Below are positions 32,370-40,674 of a stretch of 64,000 nt of DNA, piece after piece. The DNA comes from an uncultured Actinomycetes bacterium (GTDB lineage: Bacteria; Actinomycetota; Actinomycetes; Nanopelagicales; Nanopelagicaceae), in assembly GCA_903850565.1 (NCBI GenBank), contig CAINLV010000029.1, positions 142,471-206,470 on the forward strand, given 5' to 3'. Made by a program: the position numbers and the translations under genes. Position 1 is the stretch's first letter, and every line of letters starts with the position of its first letter. The notes beneath the pieces were generated by a model. That model ran no database searches. It was not told the DNA's origin and was given only the letters and a program-made list of their open reading frames with translations.

Positions 32370-34424
32370 ATGAGGGCACTCCTGATCATCCTTTCCTTGC
32401 TCACCACAATTTCGGCGCTGGCGCTACTCCTCTGGCGCGGAGGTCAGCTCTATCAAATTTTCGCGGCCGGCCAATCGGACCCAACTCGTTCCAATCGCTA
32501 CCGTCGCCGCTTAGCCTGGGCGGCTCACGAAATATTGAGCCACAGCAAAATGCTCCGCTTCACCGGATCGGGCATAGCTCATTGGTTTGTGATGATTGGT
32601 TTTGTTTCCTTACTCGGCACATTGATAACTGCCTATGGACAAATATTTTCACCAACATTTGCCTTGCCTTTAATTGGTCATTGGATCGGATACGAATTCT
32701 TTGCCGAATTAATTGCTTGGCTCACTGGCATCGGAATCATCACTTTAATTGCCATTCGCCAGGTAACAAGAATTACTCGAAGCGGTCGCGCTTCCAGATT
32801 CTTTGGATCAACTGGTTGGAAGGCTTACTACGTTGAAGCAACAATCTTGGCCATCGTCTTCTGCGTTATTGCATTACGCGGATTAGAAGGAGCACTTTCT
32901 GGCATTCAATCCTGGAATTGGCATTTTGCACTTTCTTATCCGGCAGTCTTAGCGTTTAACGGACTGTCATTTTCCATAATTGAAAATCTGATTCGAATTG
33001 TGGCAACTGTAAAGATCGTAGTTTCCATGGCTTGGTTTATCGTGATTGCGCTCAACCTAACTATGGGAGTCGCTTGGCATCGATTCTTAGCACCCTTCAA
33101 TATTTTCTTTCAACGCAATCCTGATCGAACCCCAGCCTTGGGCGAACTGCCACAGATGCTCTCGCATGGGAAACCAATTAATTTTGAAGATCCTTCTGAA
33201 GATGATGTTTTTGGAATCGGCAAGAGTGCAGACATTTCTTGGAAAGGTCTGTTGGATATGGCTAGCTGTACCGAGTGCGGTCGGTGCCAATCACAATGTC
33301 CGGCTTGGCATACTGATAAACCACTCTCACCAAAGATGCTGATCATGGCAATGCGCGATCATGCGTTAACAAAGGTTCCTTCTGAAGCTGCATTGGTAGG
33401 CAACGCGCACGAAAATGCCATCAGTCCTGATATTTTGTGGAGCTGCACCACCTGCGGTGCCTGCGTTAATGAATGTCCTGTAGATATCGAGCATGTTGAC
33501 CACATTGTAAATATGCGGCGGTTTCAAGTTCTGGTGGAATCGGAATTCCCGTCCGAACTCGGGGGAACCTTTCGCAATTTGGAAAAGGCCGGAAATCCTT
33601 GGGGTGCCAACCGTAATGACCGTAATGGTTGGATTAGTGAAGTCGATTTTCCAGTTCGCGTGATTGAAGCCGAAATCCCCGATGATGTCGAGTACCTCTT
33701 CTGGGTCGGATGTGCCGGCGCCTATGAAGAGCGAGCAAAGAAGACCACCAAGGCCGTTGCTGAGCTTTTGTATATGTCTGGCACTACTTTTGCAGTACTT
33801 GGAAAGCGCGAAACATGTACTGGTGATCCAGCCAGAAGAGCAGGCAATGAATTCCTCTATCAAATCTTGGCTGCAGAAAATATCGAAACTCTGACTCAGA
33901 CTTTCGGAAACCGCGGCGTTAAGAAAGTTGTTGTGACTTGTCCTCATTGCTTCACAACAATCGGTCGCGATTATCGTCAGCAAGGTTTCGAATTGGAAAT
34001 GGTGCATCACACCCAACTTCTCAATCAATTGATTAAGAGCGGAAAACTAAAGCCAGTGGCGCACGATGCAAAGAAATTGACCTATCACGATCCTTGCTAC
34101 TTAGGACGGCACAATCAGATTTACATGCCACCCCGAGAATTGTTGGAATCTACAGGTGTGGAGATTTCGGAAATGCCACGCAATCAGGATCGTTCTTTTT
34201 GTTGTGGTGCTGGGGGCGGCCGAATGTGGATGGAAGAAAAGATCGGAACCAGAATCAATCTCAACCGAGTCGATGAAGCCATTGCAACCGGCGCAGAAGA
34301 AGTAGCGGTGGCTTGCCCATTCTGCCGAGTAATGGTCAGCGATGGCGTAACCGCCAGAGAGTCCGATATTCAAGTTCTAGATGTTGCTCAGGTGTTGCTT
34401 CGTTCTATAAAGAGTCAGGAGTAA
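32370..34424 (+). CDS. Membrane-bound (Fe-S) oxidoreductase with heterodisulfide-reductase-type CCG domains
   Basis: 684 aa. The N-terminal ~240 residues hold about five to six membrane helices, resembling a NarI-type cytochrome b subunit. Two 4Fe-4S ferredoxin motifs follow: CTECGRCQSQCP near 297 and CTTCGACVNECP near 365. The C-terminal part has two CCG domains (CPHCFTT, HDPCYLGRHN, SFCCGAGGGRMW, ACPFCRV). It resembles the actinobacterial iron-sulfur reductase of the Rv0338c type. It likely passes electrons between a cytoplasmic donor and the quinone pool; the donor is unknown. It is divergent from dnaK. Confidence 0.85.
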   Translation: MRALLIILSLLTTISALALLLWRGGQLYQIFAAGQSDPTRSNRYRRRLAWAAHEILSHSKMLRFTGSGIAHWFVMIGFVSLLGTLITAYGQIFSPTFALPLIGHWIGYEFFAELIAWLTGIGIITLIAIRQVTRITRSGRASRFFGSTGWKAYYVEATILAIVFCVIALRGLEGALSGIQSWNWHFALSYPAVLAFNGLSFSIIENLIRIVATVKIVVSMAWFIVIALNLTMGVAWHRFLAPFNIFFQRNPDRTPALGELPQMLSHGKPINFEDPSEDDVFGIGKSADISWKGLLDMASCTECGRCQSQCPAWHTDKPLSPKMLIMAMRDHALTKVPSEAALVGNAHENAISPDILWSCTTCGACVNECPVDIEHVDHIVNMRRFQVLVESEFPSELGGTFRNLEKAGNPWGANRNDRNGWISEVDFPVRVIEAEIPDDVEYLFWVGCAGAYEERAKKTTKAVAELLYMSGTTFAVLGKRETCTGDPARRAGNEFLYQILAAENIETLTQTFGNRGVKKVVVTCPHCFTTIGRDYRQQGFELEMVHHTQLLNQLIKSGKLKPVAHDAKKLTYHDPCYLGRHNQIYMPPRELLESTGVEISEMPRNQDRSFCCGAGGGRMWMEEKIGTRINLNRVDEAIATGAEEVAVACPFCRVMVSDGVTARESDIQVLDVAQVLLRSIKSQE

Positions 34425-34429
34425 AAGCA

Positions 34430-35188
34430 CTAATCCATCACCCAGCCGCCATCGACCACCAAAGATTGCCCAGTAACAAAGGAAGAGAGTGGGCTGGCAA
34501 AATAGGAAACCGCATTGGCGACATCAGTTGGCATTCCCCGACGCGGGAGGGATTGAAAACCAATCATGCGCGCATCGAGTGCATCTTGATCGCCATAAAC
34601 TGATTCGTCCGGGGTTTTAATGCCGCCACAGAGGATTGAGTTCACTCTAATGTTGAAATCTCCAACTTCGCGCGCTAAAACTCTACTAAATCCAATCTGG
34701 CCAGCTTTTGTCGTTGTGTAGTGGATATTTCCTTCCATTCCCAAGATCGTTCGGATGGAGGAGATATTAATTATTGAACCATCGCGCATCTTTTTCATAT
34801 CAACAAGCGCACTCTTACTACAAAGGAACATTCCCCGAAGATTGGTGGCGGTAACCGCGTCCCAATCAGCTACTTCAATTTCATCTATTTTTATACTTGA
34901 AGCGACCGATGCCGCAGCATTGTTGACCAAGACTTGAATGGGGCCAAGTTCGCTTCTTATTCGTTCAAAACTACTTAAAACTGCAGCTTCGTCGGAAACA
35001 TCAAATTGATAGCCTTTTGCTCGCCCACCTGTGGCTTCAATTTTTCCAACTAACTGAGCCACTTCATCTTCGGCTTCGTGTTGGTAGTAATTGATTGCGA
35101 CCGCAAAACCATCTTCGGCCAATTTCACTGCAGTGGCAGCGCCTAAATTGCGCGAAGCGCCAGTGACGACGGCAACAGTGCGGGTCAT
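34430..35188 (-). CDS. Short-chain dehydrogenase/reductase (FabG-like SDR)
   Basis: 252 aa, classical SDR. The cofactor-binding TGASRNLGAATA lies at residues 9-20, NNAAAS near 88, and the catalytic ISS...YTTTK with Tyr and Lys near 156-160. The C-terminus has GQSLVVDGGWVMD, usual for FabG-type enzymes. The substrate cannot be named. It is a single gene, convergent with the Fe-S reductase (5 bp) and divergent from the GlcD-like gene. Confidence 0.88.
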   Translation of the reverse strand: MTRTVAVVTGASRNLGAATAVKLAEDGFAVAINYYQHEAEDEVAQLVGKIEATGGRAKGYQFDVSDEAAVLSSFERIRSELGPIQVLVNNAAASVASSIKIDEIEVADWDAVTATNLRGMFLCSKSALVDMKKMRDGSIINISSIRTILGMEGNIHYTTTKAGQIGFSRVLAREVGDFNIRVNSILCGGIKTPDESVYGDQDALDARMIGFQSLPRRGMPTDVANAVSYFASPLSSFVTGQSLVVDGGWVMD

Positions 35189-35296
35189 GGATTTAACGAT
35201 ACTTCACAACATTCACCCGACACCAGAGCCCGGGTGCGCTATATCGGAAGGGATATTCCGCGCCGTGTATGGAAATGGTGGTTTAATAACCATACT

Positions 35297-36661
35297 GTGA
35301 TTGATACATTGAAAAGAATTGTCGGCGCGCAATATGTCTTGAGTTCCAGTGACGATGTTGCCGTCTACAAACACGATGCAACTCCGCTCTTTAGTGGAAC
35401 GCCAGATGCCGTAGTTCTGCCTCGCACTACAGCGGAAATCCAGGAGATAGTGAAATATGCCGCGGCGGCTGGCATCCCAGTTGTTGCCCGTGGTTCCGGT
35501 TCTAGCCTTTCAGCAGGAACTGTGCCAATTCATGGCGGGATAGTTCTCTCCCTAACCCGAATGGACCAGATCAAAGAGATCAATCCTGCCGAAATGCTCG
35601 CCGTTGTTGAGCCCGGTGTTACTACCGCCGAATTAGTAACCGCCGCATTAAAACTGGGCCTGCTCTATCCGCCAGATCCTGGCAGCAAAATAATTTCTAC
35701 GATGGGTGGAAATGTCGCCACCTCCGCTGGTGGGCTTCGGGGACTCAAATATGGAGTTACCCGCAATTACGTATTGGGTTTGGAGGTAGTTCTCGGTACT
35801 GGTGAGGTCATCCGAACCGGCGGACGACTTTGGAAAGATGTCGCCGGTTATGACTTGACTCGCCTTCTCACTGGATCAGAAGGAACGCTGGGAATAATTA
35901 CGGAAATAACAGTTGCTCTAGTTCCAAATCCGGCGCAATCGCTCAATGGAATCGCCTACTTTGCCTCGTTAAAAGAAGCCAGTCACGCAGTCAATCAAAT
36001 TATCGCCGCTGGGTTATTGCCCGCCACCTTGGAATTTCTCGACCAAAAATGCATTATCGCTGTTGATGAGTACGCCAACCTCAATCTAGATAGAACAGCT
36101 GGGGCGCTACTTCTCTTCGGTGATGATGGCGACCTCGATGTGGTCAACAAACATATGGAATTAATGGAACGAGCCTGCCTGGAAACAGGTGGCTTCGGAA
36201 TCGAGATTGCCACCGAAATAACTCGTTCGGAGCAGTTGCTTGAAGCCAGACGTTGTTCGCTGCCTGCGCTCTCGCGATTAGCTCCAACGTTGCTTTTAGA
36301 AGATGTAGGTGTGCCGCGTCCTTACTTGGCAGAAATGGTGGCGAAGATCAATCTGGTTGCCGAAAAATACCAAGTTATATGTGCCACCTTTGGTCACGCA
36401 GGTGATGGCAACCTTCATCCGACAATCGCTTTTGATGAAGCAGATCCAGATGCAAAGAAACGGGCACTTGCCGCTTTTGACGAAATATTTTCGCTCGCTA
36501 TTTCCTTCGGGGGTTCAATATCGGGAGAGCATGGCGTTGGCGCAGCAAAACTTCCTTGGTTAAAGGATCAGATCGGTGCCGAACAAGTGGCTCTTCTAAA
36601 AAGAATTAAATTTGCCTTTGATCCACATGGGATTTTAAATCCAGGAAAATTGGGCTCATAG
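35297..36661 (+). CDS. glcD: FAD-linked 2-hydroxyacid oxidase, GlcD-like (glycolate or lactate)
   Basis: About 454 aa from GTG 35297; the frame extends to 35234, but homologues start near IDTLKRIVGAQYVL. The FAD-binding PCMH domain contains VARGSGSSLSAGT near residue 75 and STMGGNVATSAGG near 135. The C-terminal domain carries GHAGDGNLHPT and SGEHGVG, the flavin and metal-site motifs of the GlcD/D-lactate dehydrogenase family. The next gene starts directly after its stop and codes for a GlcF-like Fe-S partner, so electrons probably go from the 2-hydroxy acid to quinone. No GlcE gene is adjacent. Confidence 0.82.
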   Translation: MIDTLKRIVGAQYVLSSSDDVAVYKHDATPLFSGTPDAVVLPRTTAEIQEIVKYAAAAGIPVVARGSGSSLSAGTVPIHGGIVLSLTRMDQIKEINPAEMLAVVEPGVTTAELVTAALKLGLLYPPDPGSKIISTMGGNVATSAGGLRGLKYGVTRNYVLGLEVVLGTGEVIRTGGRLWKDVAGYDLTRLLTGSEGTLGIITEITVALVPNPAQSLNGIAYFASLKEASHAVNQIIAAGLLPATLEFLDQKCIIAVDEYANLNLDRTAGALLLFGDDGDLDVVNKHMELMERACLETGGFGIEIATEITRSEQLLEARRCSLPALSRLAPTLLLEDVGVPRPYLAEMVAKINLVAEKYQVICATFGHAGDGNLHPTIAFDEADPDAKKRALAAFDEIFSLAISFGGSISGEHGVGAAKLPWLKDQIGAEQVALLKRIKFAFDPHGILNPGKLGS

Positions 36662-37774
36662 GTGGAAGCGAAGAAGATTTCCCCACAACTATTGTCACCT
36701 TGTATCTCTTGTGGTTACTGCCTTTCTGCCTGCCCTACTTATCAAATAACCAAAGATGAACGATCATCCCCTCGCGGCCGAATTTCGCTGATGAAGGAAT
36801 TCAATTCCGGTTCGATAGAAGTGACAAATGAACTCTTTGTCGAACAATCATCCTTCTGTCTTGGCTGCCGAGCTTGTGAACCTGTCTGCCCCGCGGGAGT
36901 TCAGTATGGCGCCCTTCTTGAGGAGTGGCGCGAAATTACGTGGACTGGGAAGAATTTACCGTTGCGAATTCGTGGACTTCGAATCGCGGTGACAATGACT
37001 CCGATTATTCGCCTTCTTGGCCGTTTAAGAAGAGTCAAGCGAAATACCCAGAAGAATGCCGGCCAGGGAAGCGACTTTCTGATGCTCGGTTGCGTGGAAC
37101 GCGTTCTATACCCTCAACTTTCTCGCGTCATTGCTAAACGTTTTCCATCGATCGTTATTAATGATGACCAAGGATGTTGCGGTGCGCTTCATTCGCACAA
37201 TGGCGCTCCCAATAAAGGCCACGAAATGGCGCTCTCTTTGGGGCAAGATTTGCCTGGCCGAATTGTTACTACCGCCGGTGGTTGTGCCGCACATTTATCA
37301 ACTGAAATTGGACGAGAAAAAGTAATTGAGTTCTCCGAATTTGTGCTTGAGAAAATCCTTGCGGGCGAGCTCACGATTGAGAGTCCAATTTATATCGATG
37401 GCAAAATTGCCAGAATTGGTCTGCAAGATTCTTGCCATCTGCGAAACGGAATGGCGGTCTTTCAAGAACCTCGACAAATTCTTGCCAAATTGGGAACCTT
37501 TATAGATATGAAATCTTCCAAAGATTGTTGTGGCGCTGCTGGAACTTACGCAATCATGAGGCCCGATGATTCCACCGCAGTTTTAAGTAAAAAGTTGGTA
37601 GAGATTGAGGCCGCCGACCTGGACTTTCTGGTCACGTTAAATCCAGGCTGCCAAAGACAATTGGAGCATGCACCCGATCTTCGGAAATCAAAGGTTCGCG
37701 TCTTGCACTTAGTCGAACTTCTAGAACTATCTCTATCTACTCAAACTCTGGAAGGCTCACGCCAAATTCGCTAG
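36662..37774 (+). CDS. glcF: GlcF-like (4Fe-4S) subunit of the 2-hydroxyacid oxidase
   Basis: 370 aa, GTG start immediately after the glcD-like stop. Two ferredoxin motifs (CISCGYCLSACP near 15 and CLGCRACEPVCP near 68) are followed by two CCG domains (CCGALHSHNG near 172, DSCHLRNG near 258, CCGAAGTY near 287, NPGCQRQL near 328). This is the GlcF plan. It receives electrons from the FAD subunit. The last 38 bp overlap the convergent Ldh-family gene. Confidence 0.85.
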   Translation: MEAKKISPQLLSPCISCGYCLSACPTYQITKDERSSPRGRISLMKEFNSGSIEVTNELFVEQSSFCLGCRACEPVCPAGVQYGALLEEWREITWTGKNLPLRIRGLRIAVTMTPIIRLLGRLRRVKRNTQKNAGQGSDFLMLGCVERVLYPQLSRVIAKRFPSIVINDDQGCCGALHSHNGAPNKGHEMALSLGQDLPGRIVTTAGGCAAHLSTEIGREKVIEFSEFVLEKILAGELTIESPIYIDGKIARIGLQDSCHLRNGMAVFQEPRQILAKLGTFIDMKSSKDCCGAAGTYAIMRPDDSTAVLSKKLVEIEAADLDFLVTLNPGCQRQLEHAPDLRKSKVRVLHLVELLELSLSTQTLEGSRQIR

Positions 37775-38783
37775 CTAGACCAACGATATTTTTGCGAACG
37801 CCGTTGGATACCGCGATTCCTTTTTGAGATCTAGACCCAAAGACATTTGATTCATGTTCGCCCGGTAATAAGACCTTCGGTCCTGCCGAAGGGGAGGAAC
37901 CTTTCATCTTCCCTTCAAAAAGTTGCGAAATACTTTGTAACATCGATAGTTCAACAAATCTAGAAATATCGGTGGCCATAAAAATGGTTCCGTTTCCGAA
38001 TCCATTATCTGCCAATGTTGCTGGCATATTTCCAGAAAGAACTCCGGCGGCAACATCAATAAGTACTGACATTCCAGAACCTTTATGGCCCCCAAAAGTC
38101 AGAAGGGCGCCACCTTCTTCTAAATCAGCAGCACGAGTTGAAGGATTACCATTCTTATCAATCAACGACCCAGGCGCTATTTCTTCGCCATTCATGGCGG
38201 CTAAAACCACTTTGCCTGCAGCAACTACCGCTGTTGAAAAATCGAGAACGTAGTTATGGCCTTGTGGACCAGGCAAACCCCAAGCGAAAGGATTAGTACC
38301 TAACACTGGTTTCACACCTCCAAAAGGAGCGACAACTGCCCCACCAGTGTTGCAGACTGCAATTCCCATGAGACCGGCATCGGCCATTTGATCAACATAT
38401 TCGCCCATTCGACCAATGTGGTGACTCTGACGAAGCACCACTGTTGCGCTTCCGAACTCTTTTGCAAGTTCGATTACGGTTGTATTAGCAAGTGCGGCAG
38501 TCGCTTGGCCCCAGCCCCAGTGGCCGTCAATCAAGGCAGTTCCTTCGCGTTTCCAGAGTACTTCTGGTCGCGCATGTGGAATCAATGTTCCTGCTTTTAC
38601 CCAGCCGGAATATTCCATTAGTCGAATAATTCCATGCGAATCGTGGCCGACCAGATTTGATAACACTAAAGATTCTGCGACTAAGTGAGCTAAGTCTGCC
38701 GGCGCACCCATACCCATTAATGTGGCTGAGGTGACTCGTTCAAGTACTTCGGGCGTAAATATCTGCTCGTCGCTATCAGACAA
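37737..38783 (-). CDS. Ldh-family NAD(P)-dependent oxidoreductase (malate/L-lactate dehydrogenase type 2)
   Basis: 348 aa. The family's catalytic block SHHIGRMGEYVDQMADAG lies near residue 122, NPFAWGLPG near 163, and GGHKGSGMSVLIDVAAG near 227. Members reduce or oxidise 2-oxo/2-hydroxy acids (malate, lactate, ureidoglycolate, 2,3-diketogulonate), and the exact substrate is not evident. It overlaps the upstream hydratase gene by 8 bp, so the two enzymes are probably made together and act in the same pathway. Confidence 0.85.
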   Translation of the reverse strand: MSDSDEQIFTPEVLERVTSATLMGMGAPADLAHLVAESLVLSNLVGHDSHGIIRLMEYSGWVKAGTLIPHARPEVLWKREGTALIDGHWGWGQATAALANTTVIELAKEFGSATVVLRQSHHIGRMGEYVDQMADAGLMGIAVCNTGGAVVAPFGGVKPVLGTNPFAWGLPGPQGHNYVLDFSTAVVAAGKVVLAAMNGEEIAPGSLIDKNGNPSTRAADLEEGGALLTFGGHKGSGMSVLIDVAAGVLSGNMPATLADNGFGNGTIFMATDISRFVELSMLQSISQLFEGKMKGSSPSAGPKVLLPGEHESNVFGSRSQKGIAVSNGVRKNIVGLASEFGVSLPEFE

Positions 38784-39723
38784 AATATGCCTCCACTAAT
38801 CCAAGATCGGCGAAATCAACGCTTACCAGATCTCCGGGCTGAACAAAGCAATGTCCCGTACAAGTTCCCGTACTCACAATTTCGCCTGCCTTAACTGCTC
38901 TGCCGCGTTCACGCACCCAATTTACGAGCCAGGTGAGACTTGTAACTGGATGGCCCATAGCTTCGACTCCTTGACCGGATTTAATATATGAATCATTGAC
39001 ATAGAGATCGATATTTGATTTAGGTAAATCAATATCTTGCCAATCTTTAACTCGTTTGCCAGTCACTAGCGCTGCTCCTCCGGCATTGTCATACATCCCA
39101 CCGAAATATCCACTGATGGCGTACCAGTCGAGAAATACCGAATCGCCAATTTCAATTACTGGCATTAAGCAATCAATGCCTGCGCGAACATCGGCTTCCG
39201 TATACTCTTTTTCTCTCACGGGGAAATCTAAATTCATTTCGAAGGCGAATTCGGTTTCGCATAGCCGATAATTCACAAAAAATTCTGGGCCTAACTTTGC
39301 TGGACTTTCATGAATGGCGTGCTCAAAGATTCGACCAGGAGATGGGCTCGGCATATTTTCGGCCTCACGCACAGCCATACTTGCCGCCCCGATTTTCCAA
39401 CCACCAGTTTCCCACCCCAACGCGTATTCCAAATTGAGTAATACCTCTTCAACCGACTTCCATGACCTTGCCCGCAAATGTTTTGGCATTTCAACAGGAA
39501 CGCGCGCCAATCTTGCACCGGCGATCAACTTTATTAATTCATTCACTTCCTCTGGAGATAGATCTGAAGTTCGCGAGGATGGAACCGATCCACCAGGAGG
39601 TGTCGCTCCATAAATCATTCGACCCCGGTCGCTGAGATAATCAGGTCGCACTTGATGGCGACGTTGGCGAAGAATGCGCAATCGGTCTTTGGCATATTCC
39701 ATAGAGTCGGTAGCTGAGGGCAT
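38776..39723 (-). CDS. 2-oxo acid hydratase/decarboxylase of the fumarylacetoacetate hydrolase superfamily
   Basis: 315 aa from the ATG at 39723, supported by GGAG 5 nt upstream; the longer frame to 39819 begins with unrelated sequence. The C-terminal domain has CETEFAFEMNL near residue 165, whose two Glu are the metal ligands of 2-keto-4-pentenoate hydratase/HpaH enzymes, plus VIEIGDSVF near 190 and STGTCTGHCFVQPGD near 280. The N-terminal ~30 residues form a helical extension. It probably acts on a 2-hydroxy-dienoate or related 2-oxo acid, paired with the Ldh-family enzyme. Confidence 0.78.
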   Translation of the reverse strand: MPSATDSMEYAKDRLRILRQRRHQVRPDYLSDRGRMIYGATPPGGSVPSSRTSDLSPEEVNELIKLIAGARLARVPVEMPKHLRARSWKSVEEVLLNLEYALGWETGGWKIGAASMAVREAENMPSPSPGRIFEHAIHESPAKLGPEFFVNYRLCETEFAFEMNLDFPVREKEYTEADVRAGIDCLMPVIEIGDSVFLDWYAISGYFGGMYDNAGGAALVTGKRVKDWQDIDLPKSNIDLYVNDSYIKSGQGVEAMGHPVTSLTWLVNWVRERGRAVKAGEIVSTGTCTGHCFVQPGDLVSVDFADLGLVEAYFV

Positions 39724-39888
39724 GAGTTCTCCGGTATCGGTTGCTGGAATTGTTTTTTGTTTACAGTATCCAAGCACCTCCATCTCGGCCTGTATATAGA
39801 GAAAAGCGAGAAAAGCCACCGATAATCGGCTGAAAGTCGTGGTTGAAACTCGGCTAGTTCTCAGAAAACCCCCAGTTTAGAGGAGAAT

Positions 39889-39902
39889 CCTCGGCAACGA
39901 GG
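39889..39902 (+). promoter_or_regulatory. GNRA-tetraloop hairpin next to the Shine-Dalgarno of the response regulator gene
   Basis: CCTCG-GCAA-CGAGG forms a 5-bp stem with a GCAA tetraloop. It ends 3 nt before the GAGGAGAGAG Shine-Dalgarno of the gene starting at 39914. A short GAGGA-GAA-TCCTC repeat overlaps its left arm, so two alternative foldings are possible. Confidence 0.4.
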
Positions 39903-39913
39903 TGAGGAGAGAG

Positions 39914-40657
39914 ATGACAACAGTCAAAGAACGACCAGTGACCACAGATGGTTCTCAAGTACAGACCCATCGAATTCTTGTAGTTGATGATGAAAGCTCC
40001 ATCAGCGAATTAATTTCAACCAGCCTTCGCTTTGTCGGCTTTGAGGTGCGAACTGCCGCCAGTGGTGCAGAGGCACTTCGGGTTGCCGAAGAATTCAAGC
40101 CACATGCCCTGATCTTGGATGTCATGCTTCCAGATCAAAATGGTTTTGAAGTCTGTCGTCAGCTTCGCCAAGATGGTCATAGCGTTGGCGTTCTCTTCTT
40201 GACTGCAAAAGATGCAGTAGAAGACAAGATTACCGGCCTAACAATCGGTGGTGACGATTATGTAACTAAGCCATTTAGTCTTGAAGAGTTGGTCGCCAGA
40301 TTGCGCGCACTTCTTCGACGAATTGGTGTAATCCAAGTAGAAGTAGATGATGAAAAGATCCGCTTCGCCGACCTTGAGTTAGATGAAGCCACTCACGAAG
40401 TTCGCAGAGCCGGAAATATGGTGGATTTATCGCCGACAGAATTTCTACTCCTACGCTATCTGATGATCAACGCTGACCGCGTTGTGAGTAAATCTCAGAT
40501 TCTCGACCACGTTTGGCAATATGACTTCCGTGGCGACGCAGGAATAGTTGAAACTTATATTTCCTATCTCCGAAAGAAGATCGATATCTTCGAACCGCCA
40601 CTCATTCATACAGTCCGTGGAGTCGGTTATCGGATGCGTCTACCTGCAAAAAAGTAA
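39914..40657 (+). CDS. OmpR/PhoB-family response regulator
   Basis: 247 aa from the ATG at 39914, which follows a strong GAGGAGAGAG; a GTG at 39902 is the alternative. Receiver domain with acidic pocket VVDDE near residue 25, phospho-acceptor Asp69 in LILDVMLP, Thr near 97 and Lys of KPFSLEEL near 119. The winged-helix DNA-binding domain (DLELDEATHEVRR, LSPTEFLLLRYL, VVETYISYLRKK region) fills the C-terminus. It is followed after 17 bp by its sensor kinase gene. Resembles the actinobacterial TrcR/MprA group; the signal is unknown. Confidence 0.92.
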   Translation: MTTVKERPVTTDGSQVQTHRILVVDDESSISELISTSLRFVGFEVRTAASGAEALRVAEEFKPHALILDVMLPDQNGFEVCRQLRQDGHSVGVLFLTAKDAVEDKITGLTIGGDDYVTKPFSLEELVARLRALLRRIGVIQVEVDDEKIRFADLELDEATHEVRRAGNMVDLSPTEFLLLRYLMINADRVVSKSQILDHVWQYDFRGDAGIVETYISYLRKKIDIFEPPLIHTVRGVGYRMRLPAKK

Positions 40658-40674
40658 TTAGGTACCATTAGTAA

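Noticed and set aside
33366..34028. 220-codon frame on the minus strand inside the Fe-S reductase gene
   Set aside because: The plus-strand frame has all Fe-S and CCG motifs; the antisense frame shows no family features.
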